A stretch of 64,000 nt of DNA from NCBI RefSeq assembly GCF_013201685.1, contig NZ_CP053844.1:1240001-1304000 (forward strand). Direction: 5' to 3'. The stretch comes from Campylobacter geochelonis. Its GTDB lineage: Bacteria; Campylobacterota; Campylobacteria; Campylobacterales; Campylobacteraceae. The stretch's first letter is position 1. Each line of letters starts with the position of its first letter. Positions 47,000 to 57,731 of this stretch are shown here, one piece after another. Below the pieces are notes generated by a model. It saw only the letters and a list, made by a program, of their open reading frames with translations. It did no database searches and was not told the origin of the DNA. A program made the position numbers and the translations under genes.

Positions 47000-47586
47000 A
47001 TATTTACCTTTATGATGTAATTTTAAATTAAGACAAAATTATAGTTAAATAGTGGTTAAATAAAAATAAAAACGGAAGTAAAGGTAAAATTTATATAAGA
47101 TTAAAATGATTTGATACTAAATTTATAACTTGTTTTGAATATAACTGCTACATAGATACTACTAAATTTAAAGTTTTTATATTAATGTTATGACCAAATT
47201 TGATTCAAGTAGTGTCATAGATGTGTGATACAGTTGGCAACTAAATTTATTGCTCTTAGAGAAATTCAATAATTTTATTTGCCATAGTTAAATTTAATAG
47301 AACAGAATTATAAAGTGATGATTGAATTTAAAACTAATTATATATTTATATCTTGATGCATTTAGCTATGTTAAAAACTAAATGCATTTTTATAAAAGTT
47401 TACTTTATTTGTTGATAAGTTTTTCTTCACTTAATACTTTTAGCAAAAGACACTAGATTTAAAATCCAGTGTCTAATTTTAATTTTGATTTTATCTTATT
47501 TTATTTTTCTTTATCTCTTTTATAGATTCACTTCTTTCTTTTTTATCTTTTCTTTACTTACTTGTTTCTTTTATATCTCTTATCTC
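47000..47586. other. Intergenic region between the giant RTX gene and hlyB
   Basis: About 590 A/T-rich bases. It holds a terminator-like hairpin (47448-47474) and no convincing gene. A promoter for hlyB-hlyD must lie here if that hairpin stops RTX transcription; I could not pick one candidate from the many A/T-rich words. Confidence 0.55.
47448..47474 (-). terminator. Terminator after the giant RTX gene
   Basis: Inverted repeat of 13 bp with one mismatch (AGACACTGGATTT / AAATCTAGTGTCT on the minus strand), followed by TTTT in the minus direction, 113 bases past the RTX stop. It would lower transcription of hlyB-hlyD relative to the RTX gene. Confidence 0.6.
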
Positions 47587-50500
47587 TTAACTTCCCCATC
47601 CACTAGCATATATTTGCATAATGGCTTGATTGTTTCTTGCTTCATCGTGAGTTATGTTTGATATACCATTATCGCTCGTATAAGCATTTACTTGTTGTAT
47701 TATCTTATCTATTTGTTCATTTGAGATAAATGAGTTATCATCTAGTTTGATTGTCTCTATTTGAGAATATTTGTTTGTTTGGTTTTTGATTGTTAAAGTA
47801 GTGTTGTTATCGCTTCCATATCTTATAACTAAGTCTTGCATAAATACTCCATCTAGTTTAAAGCTAATCTCTTCTTTTTTAACTCCTTGAAGTATTAAGG
47901 TATCATCTCCACCTTCTATTAAATTTATTAGCTCTTTATCTTTGATAGTTGTGTTGGTTGCTTCTTTAGTTATGATATATGTATCATTACCATTTTCTCC
48001 TTGTAGGGTTGAGTTGTTTGCTTTAGATATTAAGGTGTCATCATCATTTCCTGCATATACTATGTCATTGTTATAAGATATGATTGTATCGTTACCGGAG
48101 TTGGCATAAACTGTATCGTTTGAGTTTGTCACGATAGTATCATCTTTATCTGAACCGTTTAAATTTTCTTTTTCACCAGTAGCTAGTATAATCCCAGCCT
48201 CTTTGAGTGTTGCTGTTGGCTTTATTTGCCACCACTGTTTAATCGGAGTTTGTATGTTTGAGATATCTATAGTAGATGAATTAAATTTAAGAGAATTTAC
48301 AACTTTGTTACCTGTAAAATATCCATTTATAGTAACAATTCCTTTTGGCGTAGATATGAGTAGATTATCATTATTTTTTATAAAATTAGCTTGGTCTAGT
48401 TCTACATCATTTATCTTTATTTGTGAATTGACATTTTCATCATTATCAATTACTAAGCTTCCTTCGCTAAATTCATATCCTTTAACATCAAATTTAAACT
48501 CTTTATCAACACTTGCCTTTCCATCACTTACGCTTATAACTGCACTGTCGTAACCTATAAAATTTGGATTTGATATATAGGTTAAATTTCCACTCTCATC
48601 TATACTTATCTTGCCATTTTTAACATCTGTTTTGAGTATAAATATAAGATTATCATTATCTATGTCTGTCGCATTTAAACTTAAATTTATTTGATTTGTG
48701 TTTTTAAGCTCATAACTTGTGTTATCATCACCAAATTTTGGCGTGTCATTTACTGCTTCTATACTTAAATTTATTTTAAAACTTTGACTTAAACTATGGC
48801 TGTTAGTTACTCTTATCTCGACGCTATCATCTCCATTAAAGTTTAACTCTGGTTTATACTCATAATCTCCATTTTTTTCTATGCTAAATAAACCATTTTT
48901 AGCTTGTGTTAAAATCTCAAATTTCAAACCATCATAACCATTTAGTATATCAACACTACCTTGTAAAATTTCATCCTCTTTTACAGTAGTTTGACTAAAT
49001 TTAATCTCTGGTTTACGTGCTTTTATGTTAAATTTAATAGTTGCAAAATCGTCACTTCCCATACCATCACTTACTTTTACTAAAATACTGTCTTCTCCTA
49101 CAAATTTATCATTTGCCTTATAGCTATACATGCCATCGCTACTTAAGACAAACTCTCCGTGCTTTGCATTTGATACTATACTGTAGTTTAATTTATCATT
49201 ATCTAAATCTTTTGCTATAAGTTTTGAAGAGAAATTTAGACTATCTTTTAAGATAATTTCCATACTATCTTTATTAAATTTAACTTCTCTGTTAAGCAGA
49301 GTTGCTATATCAAATTCTCTAGCATCACTATACATTATCTTTTCTATTTTATTATCAAGTTTATCCCAGTTTTTAACAACTAGTTTATCCTTCAAACTAT
49401 CAAACTCAACCCCATCTTCTTTAAATGCTATGACTAAATCATCTCCTAAAAGCTTGCTTTGGATGCTGTCTCTTGTGATGCCTTCGCCAAATACTATTTT
49501 ATCTACTCCACCACTATCACTTATAGTATCGTTACCGCTGTTTAACTCAAAGATATAACTATCATCTCCTTTATATCCATTTAATATATCATTGCCTCCT
49601 TTTCCATTTAATACATTTGCATTATCTGTACCATTTAAAGTATTATTAAAACTATCGCCTATGATAAATTTATCATCTTTTATATCATTAAGTAATTTCA
49701 ATATTTCATTATGATTTAGTATCACTCCATTATTAAATATAAAACTCTCTATCCTGCCATCTTGGTTAAAGAAATTTTTTATAGTTAGTTTATCTGTTAA
49801 CTCGTCATAGCTTCTACCATCGATTTTTAAAGCTATAAGCAAGTTATTTTCTGATTTTGTTATGATAATATTTTTAAAATTTACCCCATCGCCAAAGACA
49901 AGGATGTCATTTCCACCGCTATCTTCTATGTTTACAACACCATCACCTTTATTAAATTTATAACTTGTAGAGGCTTTAACTATTTTTAAAAGCTCATCAA
50001 AGCTCAAAACCTTGCCATCGAAATAATACTCTTCTATTTTACCTGTTGTATAGCCGTTTTTAATCAATATACTTCCAACTATATCTACGCTGTTAAATGA
50101 GCTTGTTATATGAATTTTCATATCATCACCAAGCTTTTCCACACTTAAGTTTTCGTACTTTAAAAAAGCAAATCTAATGATATCTTTTTTTGCCCCACCT
50201 TCATCGTAAATAACATCATCACCATCTCCAAGATAGTATTCGTATATAGTGCTATTTTTACCACCTATTAAAAGATCATTTCCGCCACCGCCTCTTAATA
50301 TATCTATACCATTTCCGCCTATTAATATATCATTGTCATTGCCAGAATTTATCTTATCATGAAAATTTGAGCCTATAACAACATCATTCCCACCTCTGCT
50401 ATCTACAGTTATACCGGAATTTTCAGATGAGAAATCAAGAGTATCGCTACTGTTTTGTGTAAAGTTATGTTTACCTATAATTCCTGTTATTATAGAATCA

Positions 50501-53500
50501 GCAAGGCTAAATTTAACTCCTGTTTTTGCAAGCAAAGCTTGAATAGTCCTGTTGGTTAAATAGTTTTGATTTAACTTAAATATAGCATAGTTATAATCTC
50601 TTTTTAGCGCAGTTGATAGTAAATTTATACTAAGCGCAACTTCATTTCCGCTGGCTTCGCCATTTACTATGCGAGCTAATTTTAAATTTAGTGCTTGATA
50701 CATCAGTTGGCAACTTTTTGAGTTTTCTCCAAACAATCTATTTGCTAAAATTTTGCTCATAGTATCAAATTTAATATTATCATACTCTTGCAAAACCGAA
50801 AGCAATATATATGGATTTGCTCTTTGATGTTCTGTAAGTCTTGAGCCACGAAATGCCTCTACTATGGCTATTTTTTTCTCATCTTCATCGCTTAAGTCGC
50901 TAACTGCTATGGAGTGTTTATCACTTACTTCAAACCATACATCACGAACAATACCGGTTTTTCCATCATTGGTAGTAAAAGAGCTTTGAGCCGATATTTT
51001 GTTTCCATTTTCATTTAAATTTAGAGTTGTTATATTTAAAGATAGCGATGAAATTCCAAGCTCTTTTAGAGTTTTAACTTCACTATTTTGACTCTTACCG
51101 TCTTGATTAGCATCTTGCCAAACAAGTAAAGAGTCAAATTTATTATCTTTGCTATCTACAACACCATCTTTGTTGGTATCAAACTCATTTAAAGCCTCAT
51201 ATCCATCTTTAGCAAAGGTAGCATTTGCTAGTTTTGAGTAGGTTCCAAACAATTCATAGGCACTGTTTATAATGCCATCTTTATTAATATCTACTCCAAG
51301 TAGAGCATCGTCTTGTTCTATCCAAGCTGTTTTATCTCTTCTGTTGCTATTATTATAGTTAAAATACACATCCGAGTTATCTAATGATGTCGAAGTTATA
51401 CCGTTTGCATTTAAATCAAGTACAATAGGTGGAGCAAAGGAGTTGGTTGAGTTAAATTTATCATTTAAAACCCAATCATTAAGTATATTATCCATATCTA
51501 TACTTAACTCATCAAATTCTTTATCTATAGCTTCATCTTGATAGTTTTGAACATTTTCTTGCAAATCTTTATCATCACTCATAACATCATTTAAATCCCT
51601 AACCACACCACTACCTTGTGCTAAGCTTTGTGTACTTGAACTATCATAAATAGTATCAAGATTATCCGATTTAAACCATCTGTTTTCTAAGGTAAAAAGT
51701 CCATCATTTCCACTTGCTTTTGCGCTTACACCACTAGTACTAAGTCCAGTATAGCCACTTCTTATGATAAGCTCTTTAATACCTGCTTGTGATAAAATCT
51801 TAGTTTTATCAACATAAAGTGTAGAATCAACACTTATCTCTTTAAATTCATTATCGTATAAAATCTCATTTGGAACTTCTGATTTGGCTAATAAATCACT
51901 AAATTTAAACCATATATCTTTAATGCTTTTTGATAAGTCATTGTGAGAAAAAACAGACTCATTTGATATGATGTTGCCATTTTCTATAGTGTGTGTATTT
52001 TCTTTGGCTGGAAGATGAATACTTGAAATATTAAGCTCTTTAAGAGTTTTAAGTTCAGTCGTATCTGTTAAGGCATCTGTATTTGCATCACTCCATGCTA
52101 AAAGTTTGTTAAAGTCCTTATCAAACTCATTTATAATACCATTATTATCGCTATCAAATTCTTTTAGCGCATCATATCCATCTTTAGCAAAAGATTCATC
52201 TTTTAGTTTATAATAAGTACCAAAAAGTTCACTTGCGTCATTTATAACGCCATCTTGGTTGATATCAACCGCCAAAAGAGCATCTCCGCTCTCTATCCAA
52301 GCAGTTTTTTGTCTAACTCCATCTCCATCATAGTCAAAGTAAGCAATTGAACTTTCAAGAAAATTCGAAGTAGTAGAATTTGAGTTTAGATCAAGCACAA
52401 GTGGTGGAGTATACAAAGTGTCTTTAACTATATGTTTTTTGATTTCATCTACACCCCATATAGTCCCATCGCTAAATTTAAAAGTCTTTATGACTCCATC
52501 AGGATTATATTTCCAATATCCCAAAGTAATAGTATCAGATAGTTCGTTTATAAGCTTATCGCCTTCTTTTAATCCTACTATTAAATTATTATCATTATAC
52601 CCTTCTTTAACATACATTATAACTAGATCTTTAGGCGTTATTCCAGTTTTAAACTCTAGCACATTACTAGCGTACCCCCAAGTATTTTCATATATGCTAT
52701 CTTTTCCATCTCCTCTTCCAAAAAGATATATATCATCACTTTCTCCGCCATAAAGAGTATCATTTCCAGCCCCACCGTCTAAAATATCTTTGCCATTATC
52801 TCCATTTAGTGTATCATCTCCATTATCTCCATATATAACGTCATTGCCACCTTTGCCATACAATATATCATTTCCATCAAGACCATGAATAATATCATCT
52901 TCTTCTGTTAAAGATAGATTATCATCATAATTTGTTGACTCAAGTAAAAAGCTTTGAGAAATTTCTGTTTTATCGCTAAGTATAAATTTCTCTATTCTAT
53001 TATCGTCATAATACCATTTATGTATTGTTAAAACATCATCTAATTCGTCTATAGACTTATCTGCGTTTTTGATACCTATAAGTAAATCATCTCCTCTTTT
53101 TTCAAAAAGCAAGTCATCTTTTCTAATACCTTTTAAAAACTGTATAGTGTCTATACCAGTTGGGGGCGAGGCTTGTTGTCTTGATTTTAATTCTCTGGTT
53201 AAATATGCATCATCTATAAAATCTTTTCCATATCCTCTACCAAATATATATGTATCATTCTCATACATGCCATACAACTTATCATTGCCAGTTCCGCCAT
53301 CTAGCACATCATCATTCTCGCCTCCATGCAGTTCATCATCTCCACCAAGCCCATCTATCTTGCCATCTGCATATATAATATCATCACCTTGTGTTGGCAA
53401 ACTTACTATTTGTTTAATATCTTTAAATTCAATATTATCGCCATCAAAGAACTCTATACGCTCAAGTACTATTTTTTTATCATATCTATTAAAAATATTT

Positions 53501-56500
53501 AAGAATTCTATTTTATCATCTGAATTTTTGATAGTTATATTTAAATTGTTTTCCCATCTTTTAAATACCACATCTTTCCTAGTTATACCATTGCCAAATT
53601 TAATGATATTTTTACCATCATAGTCATCAATCTCATCACTTCCAAAGCCTTTTTCAAATACATATATATCATTACCATATCCTCCATTAAGCCTGTCGTT
53701 ACCACTTCCACCATTTAAAGTATCATTTCCATCATATCCATCTAAATTATCATCGCCCATATCGCCATAGATGATGTCATCGCCGACTCCACCATTTAAT
53801 GTATCGTTTTTGATATTACCATATATCGTATCATTACCGCCTAAAGTATTAATATCGTTATCTATAGGCTCATAATTATATACAATATCATCTTTATCCG
53901 TTATAGCGTTAATCAAATCTATTATATCTTTTTGATTTAGTTTTTTACCATCATTAAATTCTATAAAATCTATAGTTTTATTTTCATAAATATAGTTTGA
54001 TTCAAACAAGTTTTTAACGCTAATTAAATTTAAGCCGTCTTTACTAGAAATTACTAAATTTGAGTCTTCTCTTTTTATAAGCAAATCATCTTGCTTTATA
54101 TCATCTATAAATTTAATTGTATCAATTCCACCGTTTTCTACGATTATATCTTTACCCCAATTTTTACTAAAGATATAAGTATCATTTCCAGCCCCACCAT
54201 AAAGTGAGTCATCACCATCTCTACCGTTTAAAGTGTCATCTCCGCCTTTAGCATCTATGATATCATTTTCATTTGTACCAATTAAAGTATCATCTTTATC
54301 TGTTATAAATATATCTATGACATTATTTAAAGATAGTGTTTTGTCTTTAAATTTAATACTTTCTATGGAGTTATTTTCTATAAAGTAGTTATTTATGGTT
54401 ATTTGGTTATCTTTATCAAAGCTTATAATTAAGTTATTACCAACTTTACTAAATTTAGCTTTGCTTTCTAAGATATCATTTAAAACCAAAGCATCAACTC
54501 CGCCACTATCGCTTATACTATCTTTATCATCTCCTATAGTGTATATATAAGTGTCATTTCCACTTCCTGAGTTTAAAGTATCATTGCCTTTATTTCCTAT
54601 GATGGTATTGTTTCCACCTCTAGCATGTATAGTATCATCTCCACTTCCACCATCTATAGTGTCATTTCCACTATTTGCATATATGATATCATTGCCATCT
54701 TTTGCATCTATTGTTTGAGATAGTTCTGTTGTGTATATAGTATCGGCTTTGTTAGTTGGTATTAGTGATATCATATCATTTACTGTTAAAGTAGAGTTAT
54801 CACTAAATTTAATCAGCTCTATTCTGTTGTCTATGTTATAGAAGTTTTTAATTATTATTTGATTGCTTAGGTAGCCTTTTGTGTTTGATTTAACTGATAT
54901 GTTTAAGTCTATGCCATTAGAGTTTATTATAAGGCTATCTTTAGTTATGCTTTTATCACTAAATACTATGGTATCTTTTATTCCGCCACTATCAACTATA
55001 ACATCTACTCCATCTCCTTTAGAAAAGATATATCTATCATCCCATCCTCCACCATCTAAGTAGTCATTGTCTCTTCCACCTATTAAAGTGTCGTTTCCAT
55101 ATCCAGCTATTAGCTTATCACTTCCACTTCCGCCATCTAGTATATCATCTCCATCAAACCCATCAAGCATATCTCTGCCACCATTACCTTGTAATGTATT
55201 AGAGTAGTTATTCCCTATGATATGGTTGTTTTTATTATCTCCTTGAATGAAGTTATTTAAATCTAAGTTTGTTTGATAAAAGATAATCTCTTTAACTTGT
55301 TTTATACCTTTATTAGTTAGTACTGTTTGATTGGTTGTATTATTACTTCCTAAGAACTCTTTAGCACTATCATCACCATAGATATATAAAGTTATAGTAT
55401 TATCAATGTTTTCTTTATAATAGATGTGGTTATAGATAGAGTCATTAATGTCAATCTTAAAGTCATGATTTCTATCATACCCACTTAATAGTGTATCAAG
55501 TGGAGTTATAGATATAGATGATAGTGGTGAGTTAGAGTCTTTTATATAAAAGAGTTCATCTTTATCTGTTAGAGCATTTTTATTTTTATCTATCCATATG
55601 GCTAAATTTGAGTTATCATCTATATCTATAACTCCATTGTTGTTTGTATCAAACTCTTTAAGCAGAGTAAAACTATCGATTGATTTAGATCCATTCATAC
55701 TAGTGTAGTGATTACCTAGTATCTCTTTGCCACTGTCTATAATGCCATTTTTATTTATATCATTTACCAAGACTCCTTCATTACTATCAAACCAATCAAC
55801 CATTCTCTCTTTAAATCCATCACCATTCATATCAAAGTATATCTTAGTAGCTTCATTCGTTATAGTAGTGTTTGCTTGAGTAGAGGTAGGATTTGTATTA
55901 TTGTTAGCGGTAGTAGTTTTTGGATATGAGGCTAGAGTTGAAGTGTTGGATAAGCTCATTCTTGTAGTTGGTGTAGAAAGGTTGTTAAACTTTACTGTCA
56001 TTGCAGAGTTTAAGTCTGGTTCGCTAGGGCATTCTACATATGGTATATTTGCTAAAGCTGGTTTAGTTGGTATAGTTGGTGTTGAAGGTATGTATATAGC
56101 TGGAGTATAACCCCATCCACCACCTCCTCCAAAGCCACCCCAACTTCCACCACCTCCTCCACCATGATAAGTTGGTGTTGATGGTAAAGAAAAGCTAAGA
56201 TTAAAGTTTGGTTTAGTTGGAGTTGGGCATTTGTCTGATTCGAAGTCTATGATGGTGCCAAGACCAGGCGTGTAATTTAATAGAACTTTATCGTCTCCAT
56301 TATAGTCAATATTTGCTATATATAAATTAAATTGTTCTTCTCCTTCATAAATTCCATCTTTAGCTACTTTTATAGTGTGTTCAAATTCTGTTGCACCAGC
56401 AAATATAGTCACTATTTCATCAACTGTTTCAAAATCCAAATCACCCTTTGCTGTTTGGTTCATTGTTTTTATATGCAGTTTAACATCTTCTTGAAGCGCT

Positions 56501-56928
56501 TGTTTTAAAGATATAGTAAATACTATTTTTCCATCTTCTTCATTAGCTATTGGGTTGGATATGGAAAAAAATTGAATTTTAGTATCTTTAAAATGCTTCA
56601 TTGTATTATTAAATACATCACTCCAATAATCCATATCTACAGGGTTAATATCACTTATAGCTTTTTTTAGTTTATCTAAATTATCATTTACAAATTTATC
56701 AGTGTCAAATCCGAATTCTTTTTTTAAATACTCGTCCAATTCCTTGCCTGTTTGTTTTCCAGCAGATTCTCCCGAATATTTAATCATCCCATAAATTGCA
56801 AATGCTCCGGCTATTGCTTGAGGAGACCCCTTTCCAGCTACAAATACACCAATAGCAGAACCAACAGCAACGCTATTAATGACTGTTTCTCCTATTTTTG
56901 CACTAGCTTTTTCTAAAATATTCTCCAT
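47587..56928 (-). CDS. Giant RTX protein, T1SS substrate (3113 aa)
   Basis: Probable secreted, calcium-binding surface adhesin or toxin. Architecture by residue: 15-55 hydrophobic, glycine/alanine-rich (possible membrane-active helix); 118-230 Calx-beta domain; 254-275 glycine-rich linker flanked by Pro/Thr segments; about 360-480, 1510-1640 and 1835-1960 three FrpC-type EF-hand/dockerin-like domains (VLDLNxNG, DINKDGIIN, ELFG); repeated blocks of GGxGxDxLx nonapeptides between about 580 and 2520, interleaved with hemolysin-related domains; about 2565-2815 cadherin/VCBS-like repeats; 2920-2990 final RTX repeats; a short C-terminal secretion tail ending SGWGS. No cysteine protease, lipase or acylation domain was recognised. 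Preceded by small membrane-protein genes and followed by hlyB-hlyD. Confidence 0.93.
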   Translation of the reverse strand: MENILEKASAKIGETVINSVAVGSAIGVFVAGKGSPQAIAGAFAIYGMIKYSGESAGKQTGKELDEYLKKEFGFDTDKFVNDNLDKLKKAISDINPVDMDYWSDVFNNTMKHFKDTKIQFFSISNPIANEEDGKIVFTISLKQALQEDVKLHIKTMNQTAKGDLDFETVDEIVTIFAGATEFEHTIKVAKDGIYEGEEQFNLYIANIDYNGDDKVLLNYTPGLGTIIDFESDKCPTPTKPNFNLSFSLPSTPTYHGGGGGGSWGGFGGGGGWGYTPAIYIPSTPTIPTKPALANIPYVECPSEPDLNSAMTVKFNNLSTPTTRMSLSNTSTLASYPKTTTANNNTNPTSTQANTTITNEATKIYFDMNGDGFKERMVDWFDSNEGVLVNDINKNGIIDSGKEILGNHYTSMNGSKSIDSFTLLKEFDTNNNGVIDIDDNSNLAIWIDKNKNALTDKDELFYIKDSNSPLSSISITPLDTLLSGYDRNHDFKIDINDSIYNHIYYKENIDNTITLYIYGDDSAKEFLGSNNTTNQTVLTNKGIKQVKEIIFYQTNLDLNNFIQGDNKNNHIIGNNYSNTLQGNGGRDMLDGFDGDDILDGGSGSDKLIAGYGNDTLIGGRDNDYLDGGGWDDRYIFSKGDGVDVIVDSGGIKDTIVFSDKSITKDSLIINSNGIDLNISVKSNTKGYLSNQIIIKNFYNIDNRIELIKFSDNSTLTVNDMISLIPTNKADTIYTTELSQTIDAKDGNDIIYANSGNDTIDGGSGDDTIHARGGNNTIIGNKGNDTLNSGSGNDTYIYTIGDDKDSISDSGGVDALVLNDILESKAKFSKVGNNLIISFDKDNQITINNYFIENNSIESIKFKDKTLSLNNVIDIFITDKDDTLIGTNENDIIDAKGGDDTLNGRDGDDSLYGGAGNDTYIFSKNWGKDIIVENGGIDTIKFIDDIKQDDLLIKREDSNLVISSKDGLNLISVKNLFESNYIYENKTIDFIEFNDGKKLNQKDIIDLINAITDKDDIVYNYEPIDNDINTLGGNDTIYGNIKNDTLNGGVGDDIIYGDMGDDNLDGYDGNDTLNGGSGNDRLNGGYGNDIYVFEKGFGSDEIDDYDGKNIIKFGNGITRKDVVFKRWENNLNITIKNSDDKIEFLNIFNRYDKKIVLERIEFFDGDNIEFKDIKQIVSLPTQGDDIIYADGKIDGLGGDDELHGGENDDVLDGGTGNDKLYGMYENDTYIFGRGYGKDFIDDAYLTRELKSRQQASPPTGIDTIQFLKGIRKDDLLFEKRGDDLLIGIKNADKSIDELDDVLTIHKWYYDDNRIEKFILSDKTEISQSFLLESTNYDDNLSLTEEDDIIHGLDGNDILYGKGGNDVIYGDNGDDTLNGDNGKDILDGGAGNDTLYGGESDDIYLFGRGDGKDSIYENTWGYASNVLEFKTGITPKDLVIMYVKEGYNDNNLIVGLKEGDKLINELSDTITLGYWKYNPDGVIKTFKFSDGTIWGVDEIKKHIVKDTLYTPPLVLDLNSNSTTSNFLESSIAYFDYDGDGVRQKTAWIESGDALLAVDINQDGVINDASELFGTYYKLKDESFAKDGYDALKEFDSDNNGIINEFDKDFNKLLAWSDANTDALTDTTELKTLKELNISSIHLPAKENTHTIENGNIISNESVFSHNDLSKSIKDIWFKFSDLLAKSEVPNEILYDNEFKEISVDSTLYVDKTKILSQAGIKELIIRSGYTGLSTSGVSAKASGNDGLFTLENRWFKSDNLDTIYDSSSTQSLAQGSGVVRDLNDVMSDDKDLQENVQNYQDEAIDKEFDELSIDMDNILNDWVLNDKFNSTNSFAPPIVLDLNANGITSTSLDNSDVYFNYNNSNRRDKTAWIEQDDALLGVDINKDGIINSAYELFGTYSKLANATFAKDGYEALNEFDTNKDGVVDSKDNKFDSLLVWQDANQDGKSQNSEVKTLKELGISSLSLNITTLNLNENGNKISAQSSFTTNDGKTGIVRDVWFEVSDKHSIAVSDLSDEDEKKIAIVEAFRGSRLTEHQRANPYILLSVLQEYDNIKFDTMSKILANRLFGENSKSCQLMYQALNLKLARIVNGEASGNEVALSINLLSTALKRDYNYAIFKLNQNYLTNRTIQALLAKTGVKFSLADSIITGIIGKHNFTQNSSDTLDFSSENSGITVDSRGGNDVVIGSNFHDKINSGNDNDILIGGNGIDILRGGGGNDLLIGGKNSTIYEYYLGDGDDVIYDEGGAKKDIIRFAFLKYENLSVEKLGDDMKIHITSSFNSVDIVGSILIKNGYTTGKIEEYYFDGKVLSFDELLKIVKASTSYKFNKGDGVVNIEDSGGNDILVFGDGVNFKNIIITKSENNLLIALKIDGRSYDELTDKLTIKNFFNQDGRIESFIFNNGVILNHNEILKLLNDIKDDKFIIGDSFNNTLNGTDNANVLNGKGGNDILNGYKGDDSYIFELNSGNDTISDSGGVDKIVFGEGITRDSIQSKLLGDDLVIAFKEDGVEFDSLKDKLVVKNWDKLDNKIEKIMYSDAREFDIATLLNREVKFNKDSMEIILKDSLNFSSKLIAKDLDNDKLNYSIVSNAKHGEFVLSSDGMYSYKANDKFVGEDSILVKVSDGMGSDDFATIKFNIKARKPEIKFSQTTVKEDEILQGSVDILNGYDGLKFEILTQAKNGLFSIEKNGDYEYKPELNFNGDDSVEIRVTNSHSLSQSFKINLSIEAVNDTPKFGDDNTSYELKNTNQINLSLNATDIDNDNLIFILKTDVKNGKISIDESGNLTYISNPNFIGYDSAVISVSDGKASVDKEFKFDVKGYEFSEGSLVIDNDENVNSQIKINDVELDQANFIKNNDNLLISTPKGIVTINGYFTGNKVVNSLKFNSSTIDISNIQTPIKQWWQIKPTATLKEAGIILATGEKENLNGSDKDDTIVTNSNDTVYANSGNDTIISYNNDIVYAGNDDDTLISKANNSTLQGENGNDTYIITKEATNTTIKDKELINLIEGGDDTLILQGVKKEEISFKLDGVFMQDLVIRYGSDNNTTLTIKNQTNKYSQIETIKLDDNSFISNEQIDKIIQQVNAYTSDNGISNITHDEARNNQAIMQIYASGWGS

Positions 56929-56938
56929 TATTTATCCT

Positions 56939-57232
56939 TTATATTAAATCTGCAATCCAGCCTGAAATTTTTCTGTAAAACTTTGTCTCTTCTGTGTCAT
57001 TCTCTTTTTCATAATAAGGCCTCTCGTCTTTTATATTGAAAATAACTTTAACTAGTTTATATATAAATATTAATAAATAGAAACACATAGAAACAAACAC
57101 AATTGTTAACATTGTTACAAACATTCTACTTGATATAAAATATGAGAAAATTAAAAAGATTAAAAAGATTAAAAAAATATATAAAAATATATTCAATTCT
57201 TGTTTTAAAAAATTAAGCACTCTATCTAACAT
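56939..57232 (-). CDS. Small two-helix membrane protein just before the giant RTX gene
   Basis: 97 residues with two strongly hydrophobic helices (about 15-33 and 36-65) and a charged C-terminus (DERPYYEKENDTEETKFYRK). It overlaps the upstream 169-aa gene by 11 bases and lies 10 bases before the RTX gene, so it is co-translated with it. Not recognised. Its size, topology and position suit an immunity or export-accessory protein, but nothing proves this. The other module has a 216-aa anchored protein in the same place. Confidence 0.6.
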   Translation of the reverse strand: MLDRVLNFLKQELNIFLYIFLIFLIFLIFSYFISSRMFVTMLTIVFVSMCFYLLIFIYKLVKVIFNIKDERPYYEKENDTEETKFYRKISGWIADLI

Positions 57233-57731
57233 AATAAACCTTTCGTGTATAAAAATTATTTACTAAATTTATTGCTTTTGCTTCATTGTTTTCGATATCG
57301 CTTAAATTATCATAATCTTTTACAAACTGTATTGATATATTTGAACGACGAGTAAAATAATGCTCAATATCTTGAGTTAAATCATAAAGTTTTTGAGTAG
57401 TATTACCAAGGTTGATACCGATATCATCTAAAATATTTTCAACAATTGAGATAGTAATATTTGATTTAAATTTCAGCTTGCTAGTTGCAACTTCAATTGC
57501 TAATATTTGCGTAATATTACCTATTAATTTTGATAGATTCTCATCAACAGTCTTGCAAAAATCCCAATTTTCAGCTGCAGAATTGAAAGCTTCTATAATA
57601 AGACTATATTTTGGCAGCCATTTGACATTATCTTCTCCATATATATTTTTAAAATTTTCTATAACGTCCAAGCTCTCAATTGGTTTGCAAAGCTCTTTTA
57701 ACAGCCCATCTAAATTGTCTACTTTTGCCAC
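57222..57731 (-). CDS. 169-aa protein with module-conserved N-terminus, variable body
   Basis: Soluble, helical, no membrane segment. The first 24 residues (MAKVDNLDGLLKELCKPIES, then LDVI) are identical to the 100-aa protein at 60842, after which the two differ entirely. It overlaps the 113-aa ORF by 13 bases and the 97-aa ORF by 11. The shared start coincides with the end of the 1.1-kb DNA repeat, so the divergence marks a recombination border. Function unknown. Confidence 0.6.
   Translation of the reverse strand: MAKVDNLDGLLKELCKPIESLDVIENFKNIYGEDNVKWLPKYSLIIEAFNSAAENWDFCKTVDENLSKLIGNITQILAIEVATSKLKFKSNITISIVENILDDIGINLGNTTQKLYDLTQDIEHYFTRRSNISIQFVKDYDNLSDIENNEAKAINLVNNFYTRKVYYVR

Noticed and set aside
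48203-48553. Plus-strand ORFs opposite the giant RTX gene (also at 52418 and 53069)
   Set aside because: Antisense shadows caused by the regular codon pattern of the RTX and VCBS repeats.
47900-55300. Dense short repeats, possible CRISPR or satellite array
   Set aside because: The repeats are in-frame RTX nonapeptide codons with variable sequence, not identical repeats with spacers.
47587-56928. C. fetus-type S-layer (SapA) locus
   Set aside because: The domains are RTX, Calx-beta and cadherin-like, and the conserved SapA N-terminus is not recognised; only the recombination logic is similar.
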